Source: Helicobacter ganmani (GTDB lineage: Bacteria; Campylobacterota; Campylobacteria; Campylobacterales; Helicobacteraceae). From it: a stretch of 64,000 nt of DNA. The stretch is from the NCBI RefSeq assembly GCF_003364315.1, contig NZ_NXLS01000006.1, positions 51,958 through 115,957 on the forward strand. The letters run 5' to 3'. Positions 33,570 through 42,833 of the stretch are shown here, piece by piece. The notes beneath the pieces are model-generated. The model was not told where the DNA came from. It did no database searches and saw nothing but the letters and a program-made list of their open reading frames with translations. Made by a program: the position numbers and the translations under genes. How positions within the stretch are numbered: the stretch's first letter is position 1; each line of letters starts with the position of its first letter.

Positions 33570-34724
33570 TTATTCAAAAATCCATTGCTTATAGTGCGGT
33601 AGTTGCGATTCTATGGCAAATTTACGCGCTTGAGATTGGAGATTGCTTGGAGAGAAAAAATGGGGTTGCGCATAAATAAAGCGCATAGCTTCGCTAAAAG
33701 CCTCTTTGTCATTAAGGGGGACAAGAATGCCTCCCTTGCAAATTTCACAATGCTTTTGATTGTCTATAAATTCGCCAAGTGGCTCTAAAATCTCTTTGGG
33801 CGCACAATCAGTTGTCAAAAGTGGAATCCCAAGTGCGAGGGATTCTACAAGCACATTAGGAAAACCCTCGTGATTGGAAGCAAACACGAAACAATCTGCA
33901 ACGCTCAAAGGCGCGTAAGGGTTTGGAGTGCGTCCGAGCAAATGCACACAAGATTCTAAACCCAAGCTCAAAATCTGTGCTTCTAGCTCGTTTCTTTTCT
34001 CTCCCTCGCCAAAGATAAACAAATCCGCCTTGTCCTTAAAGTATTGCATACAATCCACAAGCAAGCGATGATTTTTACCGCTATCTAGTCGCCCAATACT
34101 GACAAAAGCAAATCTCCCACGCACTTTGCTTGACAAGATTTGCTCCTTTAATGTGGAATCCTCACGACTTTGTGCATTGATTTTGTTTAAATCAAAAAAG
34201 TTTAAAAGCAAGGTGATTTTCTTTTGTGCGATTCCAAAATTTTCTACCAAGTCCGCGAGATTTTGTGGAGAATTTGCACTGATTTTATCTGCTTTGTTGT
34301 AAAGCAATGTAATCAACTTGCGATTTATCGTAGAGGAAAGATTGGAATAACCATATTGCTTGCTTGGATAGCTTCGCTCACAAATTAAGATTTTAGGGCT
34401 TTTGCGTGTTAATTTGCAAAGCATACCTGCTAGAATATTAATATAGTTTGGACGTGTCATCAAAGAAAGTGAAATCTCGCAATCTCGAATAATTTTGCGA
34501 TATTTGAATGCAAGCAAAGGAAGTTTGAGGAGTTTTTTAATCCCGCTTTCTGTGGTGCGGTTCCGCCCCAAAATGATTTTTTGCACATTTAGAGGATAAT
34601 GCTGAATATCCTCCAGCAAAACAAGCGTGATTGTATATTCCTTTGCCAGATTCTCCAACAAAAGTGAGGTAATGCGTTCCGCTCCTCCAGCCCCCAAAGA
34701 ATAAAGCAAAATCACAAGTTTCAT
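33570..34724 (-). CDS. Glycosyltransferase family 4 (PglJ-like)
   Basis: A 384-residue GT-B enzyme. The N-terminal SLGAGGAERITSLLLE, the Pgl-like LKLPLLAFKYRKI, ERSYPSKQYGYSNLSSTINR and ADLVENFGI segments recall PglJ of Campylobacter N-glycan synthesis. The donor-site motif is FVFASNHEGFPNVLVESLAL with the E-x7-E pair, after a GRLDSGKNH start of the second domain. It lies 9 bp from the methyltransferase and 9 bp from the previous GT. Which sugar it adds cannot be read here; the PglJ resemblance is from memory. Confidence 0.85.
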   Translation of the reverse strand: MKLVILLYSLGAGGAERITSLLLENLAKEYTITLVLLEDIQHYPLNVQKIILGRNRTTESGIKKLLKLPLLAFKYRKIIRDCEISLSLMTRPNYINILAGMLCKLTRKSPKILICERSYPSKQYGYSNLSSTINRKLITLLYNKADKISANSPQNLADLVENFGIAQKKITLLLNFFDLNKINAQSREDSTLKEQILSSKVRGRFAFVSIGRLDSGKNHRLLVDCMQYFKDKADLFIFGEGEKRNELEAQILSLGLESCVHLLGRTPNPYAPLSVADCFVFASNHEGFPNVLVESLALGIPLLTTDCAPKEILEPLGEFIDNQKHCEICKGGILVPLNDKEAFSEAMRFIYAQPHFFSPSNLQSQARKFAIESQLPHYKQWIFE

Positions 34725-34733
34725 CGTAACAAC

Positions 34734-35942
34734 TTAATCCTTTGGAGATTTTGTCTCATTGTTGTTGTGCAATTCTACTTTTAAAATTTCTATACTAACA
34801 GATTGCGCAAGAGAAGTCAGAATCTTTAAAGTTGTGCAAACCATAGAATCTACGCTAAATTTTTCTACAATCTGCGCACGCGATTGTGCTTTGAGGGATT
34901 CTAGCTTGTCTGAATGCTGCAAGGTGTAGAGAGATTTTAGGCATTCTAACGCGCTTTTATCGTCTTTTGGAGGGAAAAGAAACGCATAGGCATTTTGTCC
35001 AAAATCCGCAATAACTTTACTCTCACCCACATCACTTACGATTGGCACACAACCACACGCCATTCCCTCCGCAATAGAGTTTGAAAAACTTTCCGTATAA
35101 GAAGTAGAAAGGATACAATCAAAAAGTGGATAATAGGCTTCCACATCATTTTTTGCTCCTAAAAATAGGACATTGCGTTGTGTATCCCCTAGAATCTTTA
35201 GGCAGTCTTTTAGGATTCTTTCTTCGCATTTTCCAAGAGAGATGAAAGTAACCTCTACACCTTGTTGTGTTCTAGAATATTCTATCATTTCCTTTGCAGT
35301 GCGTGCAAAAAGCGGATAATCTTTGACTTTATCCATTCGTGCGACGATTCCAAAAACAAATGCGTCCTCTTGAATTCCAAGTTCTTTTTTGAATCTTGTA
35401 ATCTCTCTAGGGTGGAATCGCGTCGTATCAATCCCATTATAAACCACTAATGCTTTTTTCATATAATAGCCCTTTTTTTGATAAAAGCTAAGTGCATCAT
35501 AGGAATTACAAAGAATTGCATCAGCAAAACGACTTAAGAGTTTCTGTGTATAAAAATATAGCTTAGAAGCAAGGGAGAGATTGTTTAAATTAATCGCACT
35601 TGAACGGAATCCAAAAACTACTTTTGCGCCCAAAAATGCACCACAAAAAAGGCTAAAAATATTCATTTCAGGCATAAAGGCATAAATACAATCCGGTCGG
35701 AAATCTTTAATCACTTTACGATAGCGCAACAAAAATCCAATATCTTTGCGCCCTTTCTTATGCAAACAAATATGTGGAATCCCTGTAATTTCATATTCTA
35801 GGCGTCCGCCACTATAAAGCGTGCAAAGACGCAAATCTACCTCCGAACGCTTGGCGAGCTCTTGCGCAAGAAGCACCCATTGCCTCTCCGCTCCACCAAA
35901 ATTTAAAGACCGAATTGCTAATAAGATTTTAATTTTTTTCAT
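34734..35942 (-). CDS. Glycosyltransferase family 4
   Basis: A 402-residue GT-B enzyme with LNFGGAERQWVLLAQELA at the N-terminus, IVARMDKVKDYPLF starting the second domain, and the donor-binding SYTESFSNSIAEGMACGC segment. It starts 4 bp after the GT2 stop. The last 25 residues are polar and probably disordered. Role in a surface glycan is inferred from the operon. Confidence 0.88.
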   Translation of the reverse strand: MKKIKILLAIRSLNFGGAERQWVLLAQELAKRSEVDLRLCTLYSGGRLEYEITGIPHICLHKKGRKDIGFLLRYRKVIKDFRPDCIYAFMPEMNIFSLFCGAFLGAKVVFGFRSSAINLNNLSLASKLYFYTQKLLSRFADAILCNSYDALSFYQKKGYYMKKALVVYNGIDTTRFHPREITRFKKELGIQEDAFVFGIVARMDKVKDYPLFARTAKEMIEYSRTQQGVEVTFISLGKCEERILKDCLKILGDTQRNVLFLGAKNDVEAYYPLFDCILSTSYTESFSNSIAEGMACGCVPIVSDVGESKVIADFGQNAYAFLFPPKDDKSALECLKSLYTLQHSDKLESLKAQSRAQIVEKFSVDSMVCTTLKILTSLAQSVSIEILKVELHNNNETKSPKD

Positions 35943-35946
35943 TGAA

Positions 35947-36942
35947 TTATTTCTCTACCCTCTGACGAATTTTTAGTTTTGGCAAGAAAGAAATAGGTAA
36001 AAAAAGACAAGCAAAAACCTGCAATGCAAGCCAATTTGGATAGATTGCTAGACTTTGTAGAATCTTTTTAAATGCCTTTTTGCGGTTCCCTCCTTGCCGG
36101 TAAAGTAATGCTGCTGTGGCACAGAGCTTAGCTAAATGTGCGGGACAATATTTCAAACGTTCTTTATAAAAAAGCAAAATATCTTGCTCATAATTTTTTA
36201 CCATTTCCAAAGGCTTATATTTCAAGCTCTGCGTGAGAGATTCTGCGTGGATTCTATAAAATTTCAAAGGCTTATGAATATAATAGCACGGACGCTGTTT
36301 GTGGAGTTTTAGCCATAAAAGCCCCATATTGCCTCTTTGTAAATTTTCATTAAATCTCCTCTGTCCAAGTAGTTTGCGCTCAAACAAAGTTACAAACTCT
36401 CCGTCTAAACACCCCGCAAGCACTTCTTGGAAACCAATTTCACGCGATTCGTCTAGTCCTTGTCCTGAGAGGAATCCGTCATCACTTCTTGTGCAATTTG
36501 CGATGATAATACCATATTGTTTATCAAAGCGCAAATAGACTTCTACCATTTGCGAAATAGCTTCTTTAAATAATAAATCATCATCATCTAAAAGCAATAA
36601 AAGTTCGCCACTTGCATAATCTAAACCATTGTTGCGATTCCCTGCACTTCCATGCGTTCTTGCGTTGCGCACAACTTTGATATGGGGATTATCTTTTGCA
36701 TATTCGCTTGCAATGCTAAAGGTGTTGTCCTCTGAACCATCATCACTTACGATAATTTCTAAGTTAGGATAATCTTGGTCTAAAATGCTTTCAATGGATT
36801 CTGTAAAAAAATATTCACGATTGTAAGTTGTCAAAATCACGCTAACTTTTGGGAAATTTGGGTTATCTGGAATCTCACTAAGGAGTTTTTCGCTAAATTC
36901 TTGTGGTAGGTCTTTGATGTTAAATTCTTTGAAATTTTCCAT
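35947..36942 (-). CDS. Glycosyltransferase family 2
   Basis: A 331-residue GT-A enzyme. Residues 30-150 hold the fold: VSVILTTYNREYFFTESIES, IIVSDDGSEDNTF and the metal-binding LLLLDDDDLLFKE; the acceptor part follows. The C-terminal 60 residues are basic and hydrophobic (LALQVFACLFLPISFL), suggesting membrane association. The ATG at 36942 has AAGGAG 8 nt upstream. A TAAAAT -10 at 37013-37008 is a plausible promoter for the whole GT operon. Confidence 0.88.
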   Translation of the reverse strand: MENFKEFNIKDLPQEFSEKLLSEIPDNPNFPKVSVILTTYNREYFFTESIESILDQDYPNLEIIVSDDGSEDNTFSIASEYAKDNPHIKVVRNARTHGSAGNRNNGLDYASGELLLLLDDDDLLFKEAISQMVEVYLRFDKQYGIIIANCTRSDDGFLSGQGLDESREIGFQEVLAGCLDGEFVTLFERKLLGQRRFNENLQRGNMGLLWLKLHKQRPCYYIHKPLKFYRIHAESLTQSLKYKPLEMVKNYEQDILLFYKERLKYCPAHLAKLCATAALLYRQGGNRKKAFKKILQSLAIYPNWLALQVFACLFLPISFLPKLKIRQRVEK

Positions 36943-37120
36943 TACCCAATCTCCTTTTTGTTTGCAATATCGGCTAAAAACACCAAAACACAACATTTAC
37001 CTTTGTTATTTTACACTTTTTATTCAAATTTTAATTTTACCAAAAGCACATTTTAATTTTATTAAGAAATAATGAGAGTTAAAAACAAGGAATCAAAAAC
37101 AATAAGATGAATCCTAAACT

Positions 37121-37153
37121 ACAAGGATAAGCAAAATATTGGCTTATCCTTGT
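37121..37153 (-). terminator. 12-bp perfect hairpin after the oxidoreductase remnant
   Basis: ACAAGGATAAGC and GCTTATCCTTGT around a 9-nt loop lie 11 bp beyond the remnant's stop codon, where the ancestral gene would terminate. There is no T-run on the minus strand. Confidence 0.5.
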
Positions 37154-37164
37154 GGGATTCTAAA

Positions 37165-37610
37165 TTAATCTTTGATTTTTGGCTCACCAAATGCGCTAAT
37201 TTCAGGTAATTCTCTTGTGTATTTTTCTTCAAAAATTCATCAAAGCTTGGCATTGGCGTAGCAAACTCACTACCATAGGAGTGTGTTTGGCGCAAGGAAC
37301 TTTGTAATATTTTTTGATAAAATCTTTCGCACTTTTGCCATTCTTGGTATAGGCATTATACACTTTCTCGCCATACTCTCTACACAAGTCAGAGAAAATC
37401 GCATAATCATCACGACTCCCTTCAAAAGGCTCTACTGCCTATTTCATCAACACAATTTGCATATTAGAATAATCTCCCGCCATCGTCAAGTCATCTCTCT
37501 CATAAGAGCTTGTTGTAAGGATTACGATGTCCGCCATTTTTCTGTTGGCGTCCAAAAGATTCTTAGTGTGTTAAGAGGGTCTGCACCCCAAATAAATAAT
37601 TAAGTTGTGG
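37165..37610 (-). pseudogene. C-terminal remnant of a molybdopterin oxidoreductase (TorA/BisC type)
   Basis: Reading the minus strand in all frames gives pieces of a molybdopterin-enzyme C-terminus in the right order: WGADPLNT, then [20 protein letters not shown] and [18 protein letters not shown], a TAG stop, AVEPFEGSRDDYAIFSDLC, REYGEKVYNAYTKNGKS, and finally RELPEISAFGEPKIKD with TAA at 37165. At least two frameshifts and one nonsense codon interrupt it, and about 700 upstream codons are missing. Such enzymes reduce TMAO, S-oxides or related acceptors in the periplasm. The call rests on motif recall. Confidence 0.75.
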
Positions 37611-37726
37611 ATTATATAACTTTTAGTTATATGGATTCAAATATATATAAATTTAAGATTAAGATTTATTTGAAGTTTGGTAGAATCTTAGAGCAATCAA
37701 CTTGTTGCATTAAGTGCAGTCAAAGC

Positions 37727-39415
37727 CTAAACTAGCTTCAAAGTGCCATTTTGTAGGCGATAGATAGAATCACAATGTTCAATCGTGCTTAAGCGGTGTG
37801 CGATGATAAGCAAGGTTTTGTCCTTTGCAATCTTATAAATTTCTTCCATAATTCTTGCTTCCACTTCTGTATCTAGCGCGCTTGTAGCTTCATCTAACAC
37901 AAGAATCTCTGGTTCTCCATAGAGTGCGCGCGCAATCGCAATGCGTTGTTTTTGCCCCCCGCTTAGTGCGATTCCGCCATCCCCTACTTGTGTTTCTAAG
38001 CCCTCTTTGGTTTGCAAAAACTCATAAATTTTGGCACTTTTTAGACAAGAGATAATTTTTTCTTTATCCAATTCTCTTCCAAAGGCGACATTGTCCTCTA
38101 CATTCCCACTAAATAAATAAACATTTTGTGGAATATAGCCTATCTTTTTGCGCCAACTTTTTAGATTTGTTTTCTCTAGTTTAACATCATCTATCCAAAT
38201 ACCACCATTTTGAGGACAAAGCAAGCCAATGATGCAATCTACTAAAGTGCTTTTTCCACTTCCTGATTCTCCGATAAACGCGACTTTTTCTCCCTTGCAA
38301 ATGGTAAGATTGATTTCTTGTAACACGCATTTTTGTTGATAGCCAAAAGAGAGCTTTTCTAGTCTAATTTCTCGTTCAAATTTGACTTCTTCTTCCCCTA
38401 AATCTTGGGTTTGCATTTTTAAGTCTTGATAAATGATTTCTAAGGAGCGAAAATTAAAAAGAATCTTATTGTAAGAATCCAAAATGCGGTTGATAGAGGG
38501 CAAAAGGCGATAGAGTGCTAACACATACATAGACAATAAGGGCAAATAACCTGTTACATTGTTGGGGTTTTGAATTAACAAATATAACACAACAAGAATC
38601 ATCATACAAAAGCCAAGTGCTTCCAAGCTCAAGCGCGGAATATGAAAAAAAGTTTGATTTTTGATATTCGCCAAAGAATATCCCTCTAAAGAGTTTGAAA
38701 AATTCCGCCAAATGGAGTCGGAATCACTTTGAAGTTTGATGATTTTGTAATTCCCAAAACTTGAGCTAAGTGTTTCAAAAAAAGTTTTTTGATGCGATTC
38801 CTTTTCTCGTCCTTGCTTTTTGATTTTTAATGCAATTCCTCGCGCTAGAAGGAATCCCAAAATCGCTAAGACGAAGGTCAAGCCAAGCGTAATTTTGAAA
38901 TCCACAAATAATAAAGTGCCATAAATTAAAAGCACAACGAAAACTTCGGAAGTCATAAACAAAAAAGCAGCAAGTAAGATAGTAAAATTATGTGCTTCTG
39001 TTGTAATGGTTTTGGTTAAATGGCTTGTATTTTTTGTAATGAAATCCTCATAATTAATGTCCAAATAATTCCTAAACAATCTCTCCACAATCAAATGATA
39101 GCGTCCAAAGGTAAAACGCGCTAAAAGATGTTGATAGAGGAGATTAATCAAACTACGGAAGACATAAAACACCAATAAAACAATGCCAAAACACAAAACA
39201 AATTCATAAGGAGAATCAAAATGTAAAAAATGATAAACAAAGGCAAAATAAGTTTTACTTTCAATTAAGCTAAAATCACTTGCCACAGCGATAAAAGGAG
39301 CGATTGCAGAGATTCCAATGAGTTCAATTAAGGACACTAACAAGGAGAGTAGTAGCATTCCATAAATGTAATGTTGGTCTTGGTGCGATAGGATAAATCT
39401 AAGTTTTGAAAACAT
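37727..39415 (-). CDS. pglK: Lipid-linked oligosaccharide flippase, ABC type
   Basis: A 562-residue half-transporter: five to six helices in residues 15-290, then an ABC ATPase with Walker A GESGSGKST, signature LSGGQKQR, Walker B LVLDEATSALD and the H-loop IIAHRLSTI. N-terminal features (FILSHQDQHY; VLLVFYVFRSLINLLYQHLL; ARFTFGRYHLIVERLF; DINYEDF) follow those I recall for Campylobacter PglK, which flips undecaprenyl-PP-heptasaccharide for N-glycosylation. It stands apart from the GT operon by the dead oxidoreductase remnant, and no pglB is in the window. Confidence 0.87.
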   Translation of the reverse strand: MFSKLRFILSHQDQHYIYGMLLLSLLVSLIELIGISAIAPFIAVASDFSLIESKTYFAFVYHFLHFDSPYEFVLCFGIVLLVFYVFRSLINLLYQHLLARFTFGRYHLIVERLFRNYLDINYEDFITKNTSHLTKTITTEAHNFTILLAAFLFMTSEVFVVLLIYGTLLFVDFKITLGLTFVLAILGFLLARGIALKIKKQGREKESHQKTFFETLSSSFGNYKIIKLQSDSDSIWRNFSNSLEGYSLANIKNQTFFHIPRLSLEALGFCMMILVVLYLLIQNPNNVTGYLPLLSMYVLALYRLLPSINRILDSYNKILFNFRSLEIIYQDLKMQTQDLGEEEVKFEREIRLEKLSFGYQQKCVLQEINLTICKGEKVAFIGESGSGKSTLVDCIIGLLCPQNGGIWIDDVKLEKTNLKSWRKKIGYIPQNVYLFSGNVEDNVAFGRELDKEKIISCLKSAKIYEFLQTKEGLETQVGDGGIALSGGQKQRIAIARALYGEPEILVLDEATSALDTEVEARIMEEIYKIAKDKTLLIIAHRLSTIEHCDSIYRLQNGTLKLV

Positions 39416-39496
39416 AACCTATGAGACTTTAAAGAATAAATGGCATTATTTTACCAATTTGTGCCTTAAAGAGCAGAATCCTAATAAGAGGCAAAA

Positions 39497-40342
39497 TTAA
39501 AACCATAAATTATCTAATAAGCGAACCCCTTCAATTCGCACTACAACGAGAATCAAGGTAGAATTTTTTTGAATTTGCTCTATATTTTGTAATTCGTGAT
39601 TGACAATGACAAGATATTCTACCTCTAATCCCTCTAGCACCTCTAAAGCAATTCTTTTTAACTCATAAGAATCTTTAATGCCGCGCATAATTGCTTTAGT
39701 TACGGCATTTAAAGAAGCTGAAATTCGTAAAGCCTGTGTGATTCCGCTTGGACTTAAATACGCATTGCGTGAGCTTAATGCTAGCCCTTCTTCGTTACGG
39801 ACAATAGGACAAGGCACAATCTCTAAAGGTAAAAATAAATCCTGCACCATTTTTTGAATAATGAGTAATTGTTGCGCGTCCTTACGCCCAAAAAATGCCT
39901 TGTCCGGACGCACAAGATTGAAAAGCTTTAAAACAACTTGAAGCACGCCATTAAAGTGTCCTTGTCGCGTTTTGCCCTCTAGCACATTTGCCATTGCTGC
40001 AGGAGCGTTGAAAGTTGTTTGCAAGGTGGAATCTAACGGATACATTTGGGAAACTTCGGGCATAAAGACAATCTCTACACCCGCTTTAGCACAAATGTGC
40101 AAATCAGCTTCTTTTTTGCGAGGATATTGATTAAAATCCTCGTTTTCTCCAAATTGTGTTGGATTGACAAAAATAGAAACAATAGTGCAATCACAGACTG
40201 TAAGACTTGCTTCTATCAGGGATAAATGCCCTTTATGTAAAGCTCCCATTGTCGGAACTAAGCCGATTGTTTTTTGAGGATTTTGAGATTTAAATTGACA
40301 GATAAAGGTGCGCAAATCTTGCGTAGTGGTGAATATTTGCAT
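39497..40342 (-). CDS. panC: Pantoate--beta-alanine ligase
   Basis: The last step of pantothenate synthesis, forming pantothenate from pantoate, beta-alanine and ATP. It is 281 residues long. PTMGALHKGHLSLIEA near residue 30 contains the HxGH nucleotidyl-transfer motif, VNPTQFGENEDFNQYP the pantoate site, GQFNGV-like GHFNGVLQVVLKLFN and FFGRKDAQQLLII the substrate site, and the KMSKS-equivalent region is SSRNAYL. AAGGA lies before the ATG. It is upstream of pglK by 81 bp. Confidence 0.96.
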   Translation of the reverse strand: MQIFTTTQDLRTFICQFKSQNPQKTIGLVPTMGALHKGHLSLIEASLTVCDCTIVSIFVNPTQFGENEDFNQYPRKKEADLHICAKAGVEIVFMPEVSQMYPLDSTLQTTFNAPAAMANVLEGKTRQGHFNGVLQVVLKLFNLVRPDKAFFGRKDAQQLLIIQKMVQDLFLPLEIVPCPIVRNEEGLALSSRNAYLSPSGITQALRISASLNAVTKAIMRGIKDSYELKRIALEVLEGLEVEYLVIVNHELQNIEQIQKNSTLILVVVRIEGVRLLDNLWF

Positions 40343-40467
40343 ACGATTCCTTTAAATTCTTAGGAAATGAAGCGCGAATTATGCGATGAGAGAGTTAAAA
40401 AATAAATAAAAAAACATAGAAATATGCTAAAATCTTAATAAAAATTTATTCTTAAGAAGGTTTTGAT

Positions 40468-41400
40468 GTGCCATCACAAAAACTAAAAGAATTGGTCAAG
40501 ATTTCTGATTGGGATTTTTTAGGTTTAAGCGAAAAAATCATTTCAACTTATACCAAGCCCGGAGACAAAGTGATTCTGCCTTATATGAGTGCGGATAACT
40601 TTGTATTTGAACTAGCAATTAATGAGCGTCAATGTTTAATCTATGATAACAACCCGTTAGTAAGAATTAATTTTGAAGCTGACTTTTTTTATCCAAGTTT
40701 AGCCGGAATCAAAACTCGCTTGAGTGAAATTAAGGTAGTAGGAGATTTTCCAGATTGTGGAGTGAAAAAATTTCTTCACCCTAGAACCTATAATGAAGCA
40801 ATGGCAATTCGTTTATTTTTAGATAGTGAGCCAAAAGATGCGATTAATCTATGGATTAAATACTTAAGCGCGGAAGCGCTTAGAATGCCAAAAACAAGCA
40901 AGGGAGAACTAGAAGAGCTTGAATACATTGACATAAAAGATTTTATTTTAAAAAAATATAAAATTAGTTTTAGTGAAGTGGATCCTATGAGGCTTTTGCT
41001 TTTGCACAAATCCGCCCCAGAATTTTTGCACGATGAAAAAGAGCTAGATGAGATTTTAAAAGGAACAAAAGTAAAATTGGCACATTATGCTCCCTATCGC
41101 TTCAATGTGCGCGAATATTTCAGTAAAAACCTATTAAAAATGTGGTTTCACAACATCAGCAAAGAACAACTAATGAGCGCTTTTGTAGAAGATGAAACAG
41201 CTTGGAATCTCCGCTGTAAAAAAGATTTTTTATCTTTACACAAAAGATTGGGAAGTGGAGGAATGATTCTAGTAGAAAAGGCAAATGAATATGCAATTGA
41301 GGAATTTTTTAAGCTCGCATTTTTTTATGGTTATGAAAATGTGCGTGCATTTTGTAGCGCGAAAGGTATGCAAGCCTATTTGATGAAAAAATTAGGATAA
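40468..41400 (+). CDS. Conserved protein of unknown function
   Basis: 310 residues, starting at GTG with AAGAAGG upstream; TAAAAT-like sequence lies about 30 nt before. Residues 30-70 (PGDKVILPYMSADNFVFELA, CLIYDNNPLVRINFEADF) have the flavour of the substrate pocket of D12-type adenine methylases, but no DPPY or FxGxG is present, so I do not call it a methylase. No signal or membrane segment. Divergent from panC. Confidence 0.5.
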   Translation: MPSQKLKELVKISDWDFLGLSEKIISTYTKPGDKVILPYMSADNFVFELAINERQCLIYDNNPLVRINFEADFFYPSLAGIKTRLSEIKVVGDFPDCGVKKFLHPRTYNEAMAIRLFLDSEPKDAINLWIKYLSAEALRMPKTSKGELEELEYIDIKDFILKKYKISFSEVDPMRLLLLHKSAPEFLHDEKELDEILKGTKVKLAHYAPYRFNVREYFSKNLLKMWFHNISKEQLMSAFVEDETAWNLRCKKDFLSLHKRLGSGGMILVEKANEYAIEEFFKLAFFYGYENVRAFCSAKGMQAYLMKKLG

Positions 41401-41499
41401 CTTTATTTGTGATAAATTGTATCAACAGATTTTATGTTGGAGTTAGGATTTAAGTTGTTATTAAAAATTTTAAGATAGAATTACAACTCCGCTTTAAGT

Positions 41500-41575
41500 G
41501 GCTCGATAGCTCAGTCGGTAGAGCAGGAGACTGAAAATCTCCGTGTCGGTGGTTCGATTCCGCCTCGAGCCACCA
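41500..41575 (+). tRNA. tRNA-Phe (GAA)
   Basis: A 76-nt cloverleaf from GGCTCG to the encoded CCA. The acceptor stem pairs GGCTCG with CGAGCC, the anticodon arm GGAGA-CTGAAAA-TCTCC presents GAA, and the T-arm contains GGTTCGATTCC. Nothing after it repeats its 3' end within the accessory region that I could see, so use as an integration site is unproven. Confidence 0.97.
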
Positions 41576-41723
41576 CTTATTACTTTTAGGCTTTCCACAT
41601 TATATTTTAGTTTTATTTCTTTCCCTAAACTTATCAAACGATAATGAATAAAAATTATTTTATTTTTTATCAAAATTTGCAAAATTTTATTTTAATTTTA
41701 TAATTTATGAGTAAAATGCCGAT

Positions 41724-41838
41724 TGCACTTTTTGGTGTAATGTTTCTTCATTGCGGATATCCCCCCCGTCCGCGAAGAACATTCAATAAGATAAAATGTT
41801 TAAACCCAACTAGCCAATCCTCTTTTGGGTTGGTTTTT
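41724..41838 (+). ncRNA. Candidate small RNA with C7 loop
   Basis: TAAAAT at 41712-41717 could be a -10. Downstream a long hairpin forms between 41739-41757 and 41769-41783: AATGTT and CTTC pair with AACATT and GAAG, and GCGGA with TCCGC, leaving a loop that holds seven C (41761-41767). A second hairpin (AACCCAA with TTGGGTT, or CCAAC with GTTGG) is followed by TTTTT at 41834-41838, a rho-independent terminator. No ORF fits. The size, about 115 nt, and a C-rich loop recall RepG-like regulators of H. pylori, but no sequence match was tested. Confidence 0.5.
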
Positions 41839-41999
41839 ATATCTTCTTCCATTTAGATTCCTCATCTTCTCACTTTCTACAATGCAAAATCTGCGCTAGT
41901 AAAAGTTTAAAGGGCAAGATTGATATTGTGGATTTTAGGTAGAGGGCATTTCTAATCACAATATATAAGAATTCTTATTTTTCTAAAGACTATAAAACG

Positions 42000-42054
42000 C
42001 CATTTTAAATCAAGGTTTTTCCATTTAAAAACGAAGTGGTTTGATTTAAAATGG
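42000..42054. repeat. 14-bp perfect inverted repeat
   Basis: CCATTTTAAATCAA (42000-42013) and TTGATTTAAAATGG (42041-42054) with a 27-nt spacer. It lies alone in the 578-bp gene-free stretch after tRNA-Phe. It may be an operator, a recombination site or a terminator without a T-run. Confidence 0.4.
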
Positions 42055-42153
42055 AAAAATTAAGCTATTGTTAAAATTTATATTTTATTTATCTATTTGA
42101 ATCTGGAGTTAAATTTGGATAAAATTTCAAACTAAAAATGAAAAAGAGAAATA

Positions 42154-42627
42154 ATGGATTCTAATGTTTGGACTAGTTTGATTGGTGTTTGTGGAACTTT
42201 AGGTGGAGTTTTCTTGGGGGCTTTGTTAAATCCTAAAATGCAAGAATGGCAAGAAACTCGGAGGCTAAAAAGAATGCTCAAAGAAGCAATGCCTTTGGAT
42301 AAGTTTATTATTTTTAACGCATACAGGAATATGTTTTTACCCCTCAATGGAATGCTTATTATCCAAAATCCGCAACTTGACTTTGAAAGCATACAGATTA
42401 TTAATCGTTTTGATGATTTGATAATGCAATTAGCATCCAATGTAAAGAGGCTGAATGATGAAAGAATTTTATTTGCCTATGAAGAATATTATGGAGTTAG
42501 ATATAGATTAGCACTTAGTAGCAGATTCCATTCTTTAATTTGTAAAAATAATAAAATAAAAGAAGAGTTAATAAAGGAAAATAAGCAGTTTATCAAAGAT
42601 GAAGTTTATCCTCTGTGTAAAAAATAA
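42154..42627 (+). CDS. Membrane-anchored protein of unknown function
   Basis: 157 residues with an N-terminal hydrophobic segment (WTSLIGVCGTLGGVFLGALL) followed by a charged helical part (QEWQETRRLKRMLKE) and no known motif. Its layout (short membrane anchor, then helices) is common in phage or element cargo genes. It opens the accessory region behind tRNA-Phe. GAGAAATA precedes the ATG. Not recognised. Confidence 0.45.
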   Translation: MDSNVWTSLIGVCGTLGGVFLGALLNPKMQEWQETRRLKRMLKEAMPLDKFIIFNAYRNMFLPLNGMLIIQNPQLDFESIQIINRFDDLIMQLASNVKRLNDERILFAYEEYYGVRYRLALSSRFHSLICKNNKIKEELIKENKQFIKDEVYPLCKK

Positions 42628-42833
42628 TAGAGTCCGAAACTATCTTCAATTTTTTGCAACAAAGCCAACAATCAAACGCAAGTGCTACACTGCCACTAAG
42701 TAGCTTAAGTATTTTTATGCACAATATTGGCATCTTTAATATACCTGTTGATTTAAAACATTTAAATCCTGCTTCGCCAAAAGATTTTTTAAATTTTCCA
42801 AAAGGAGAATTTCACCCTGAATATGAGGGGTGA
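42621..42833 (+). pseudogene. Possible gene remnant
   Basis: An open frame of 70 codons with no start until an ATG at 42717 ends in TGA. The translation (FMHNIGIFNIPVDLKHLNPA, then SPKDFLNFPKGEFHPEYEG) looks protein-like and hydrophilic, as from the C-terminus of a larger gene. No family is recognised. A C7 run at 42855-42861 follows. Confidence 0.3.

Noticed and set aside
40468..41400. Call as an adenine methylase
   Set aside because: Only a loose resemblance near residues 30-70; no DPPY or Gly-rich SAM motif.
41500..41575. tRNA-Phe as an integration site for the following region
   Set aside because: No integrase gene and no repeated tRNA 3' end seen in the window.
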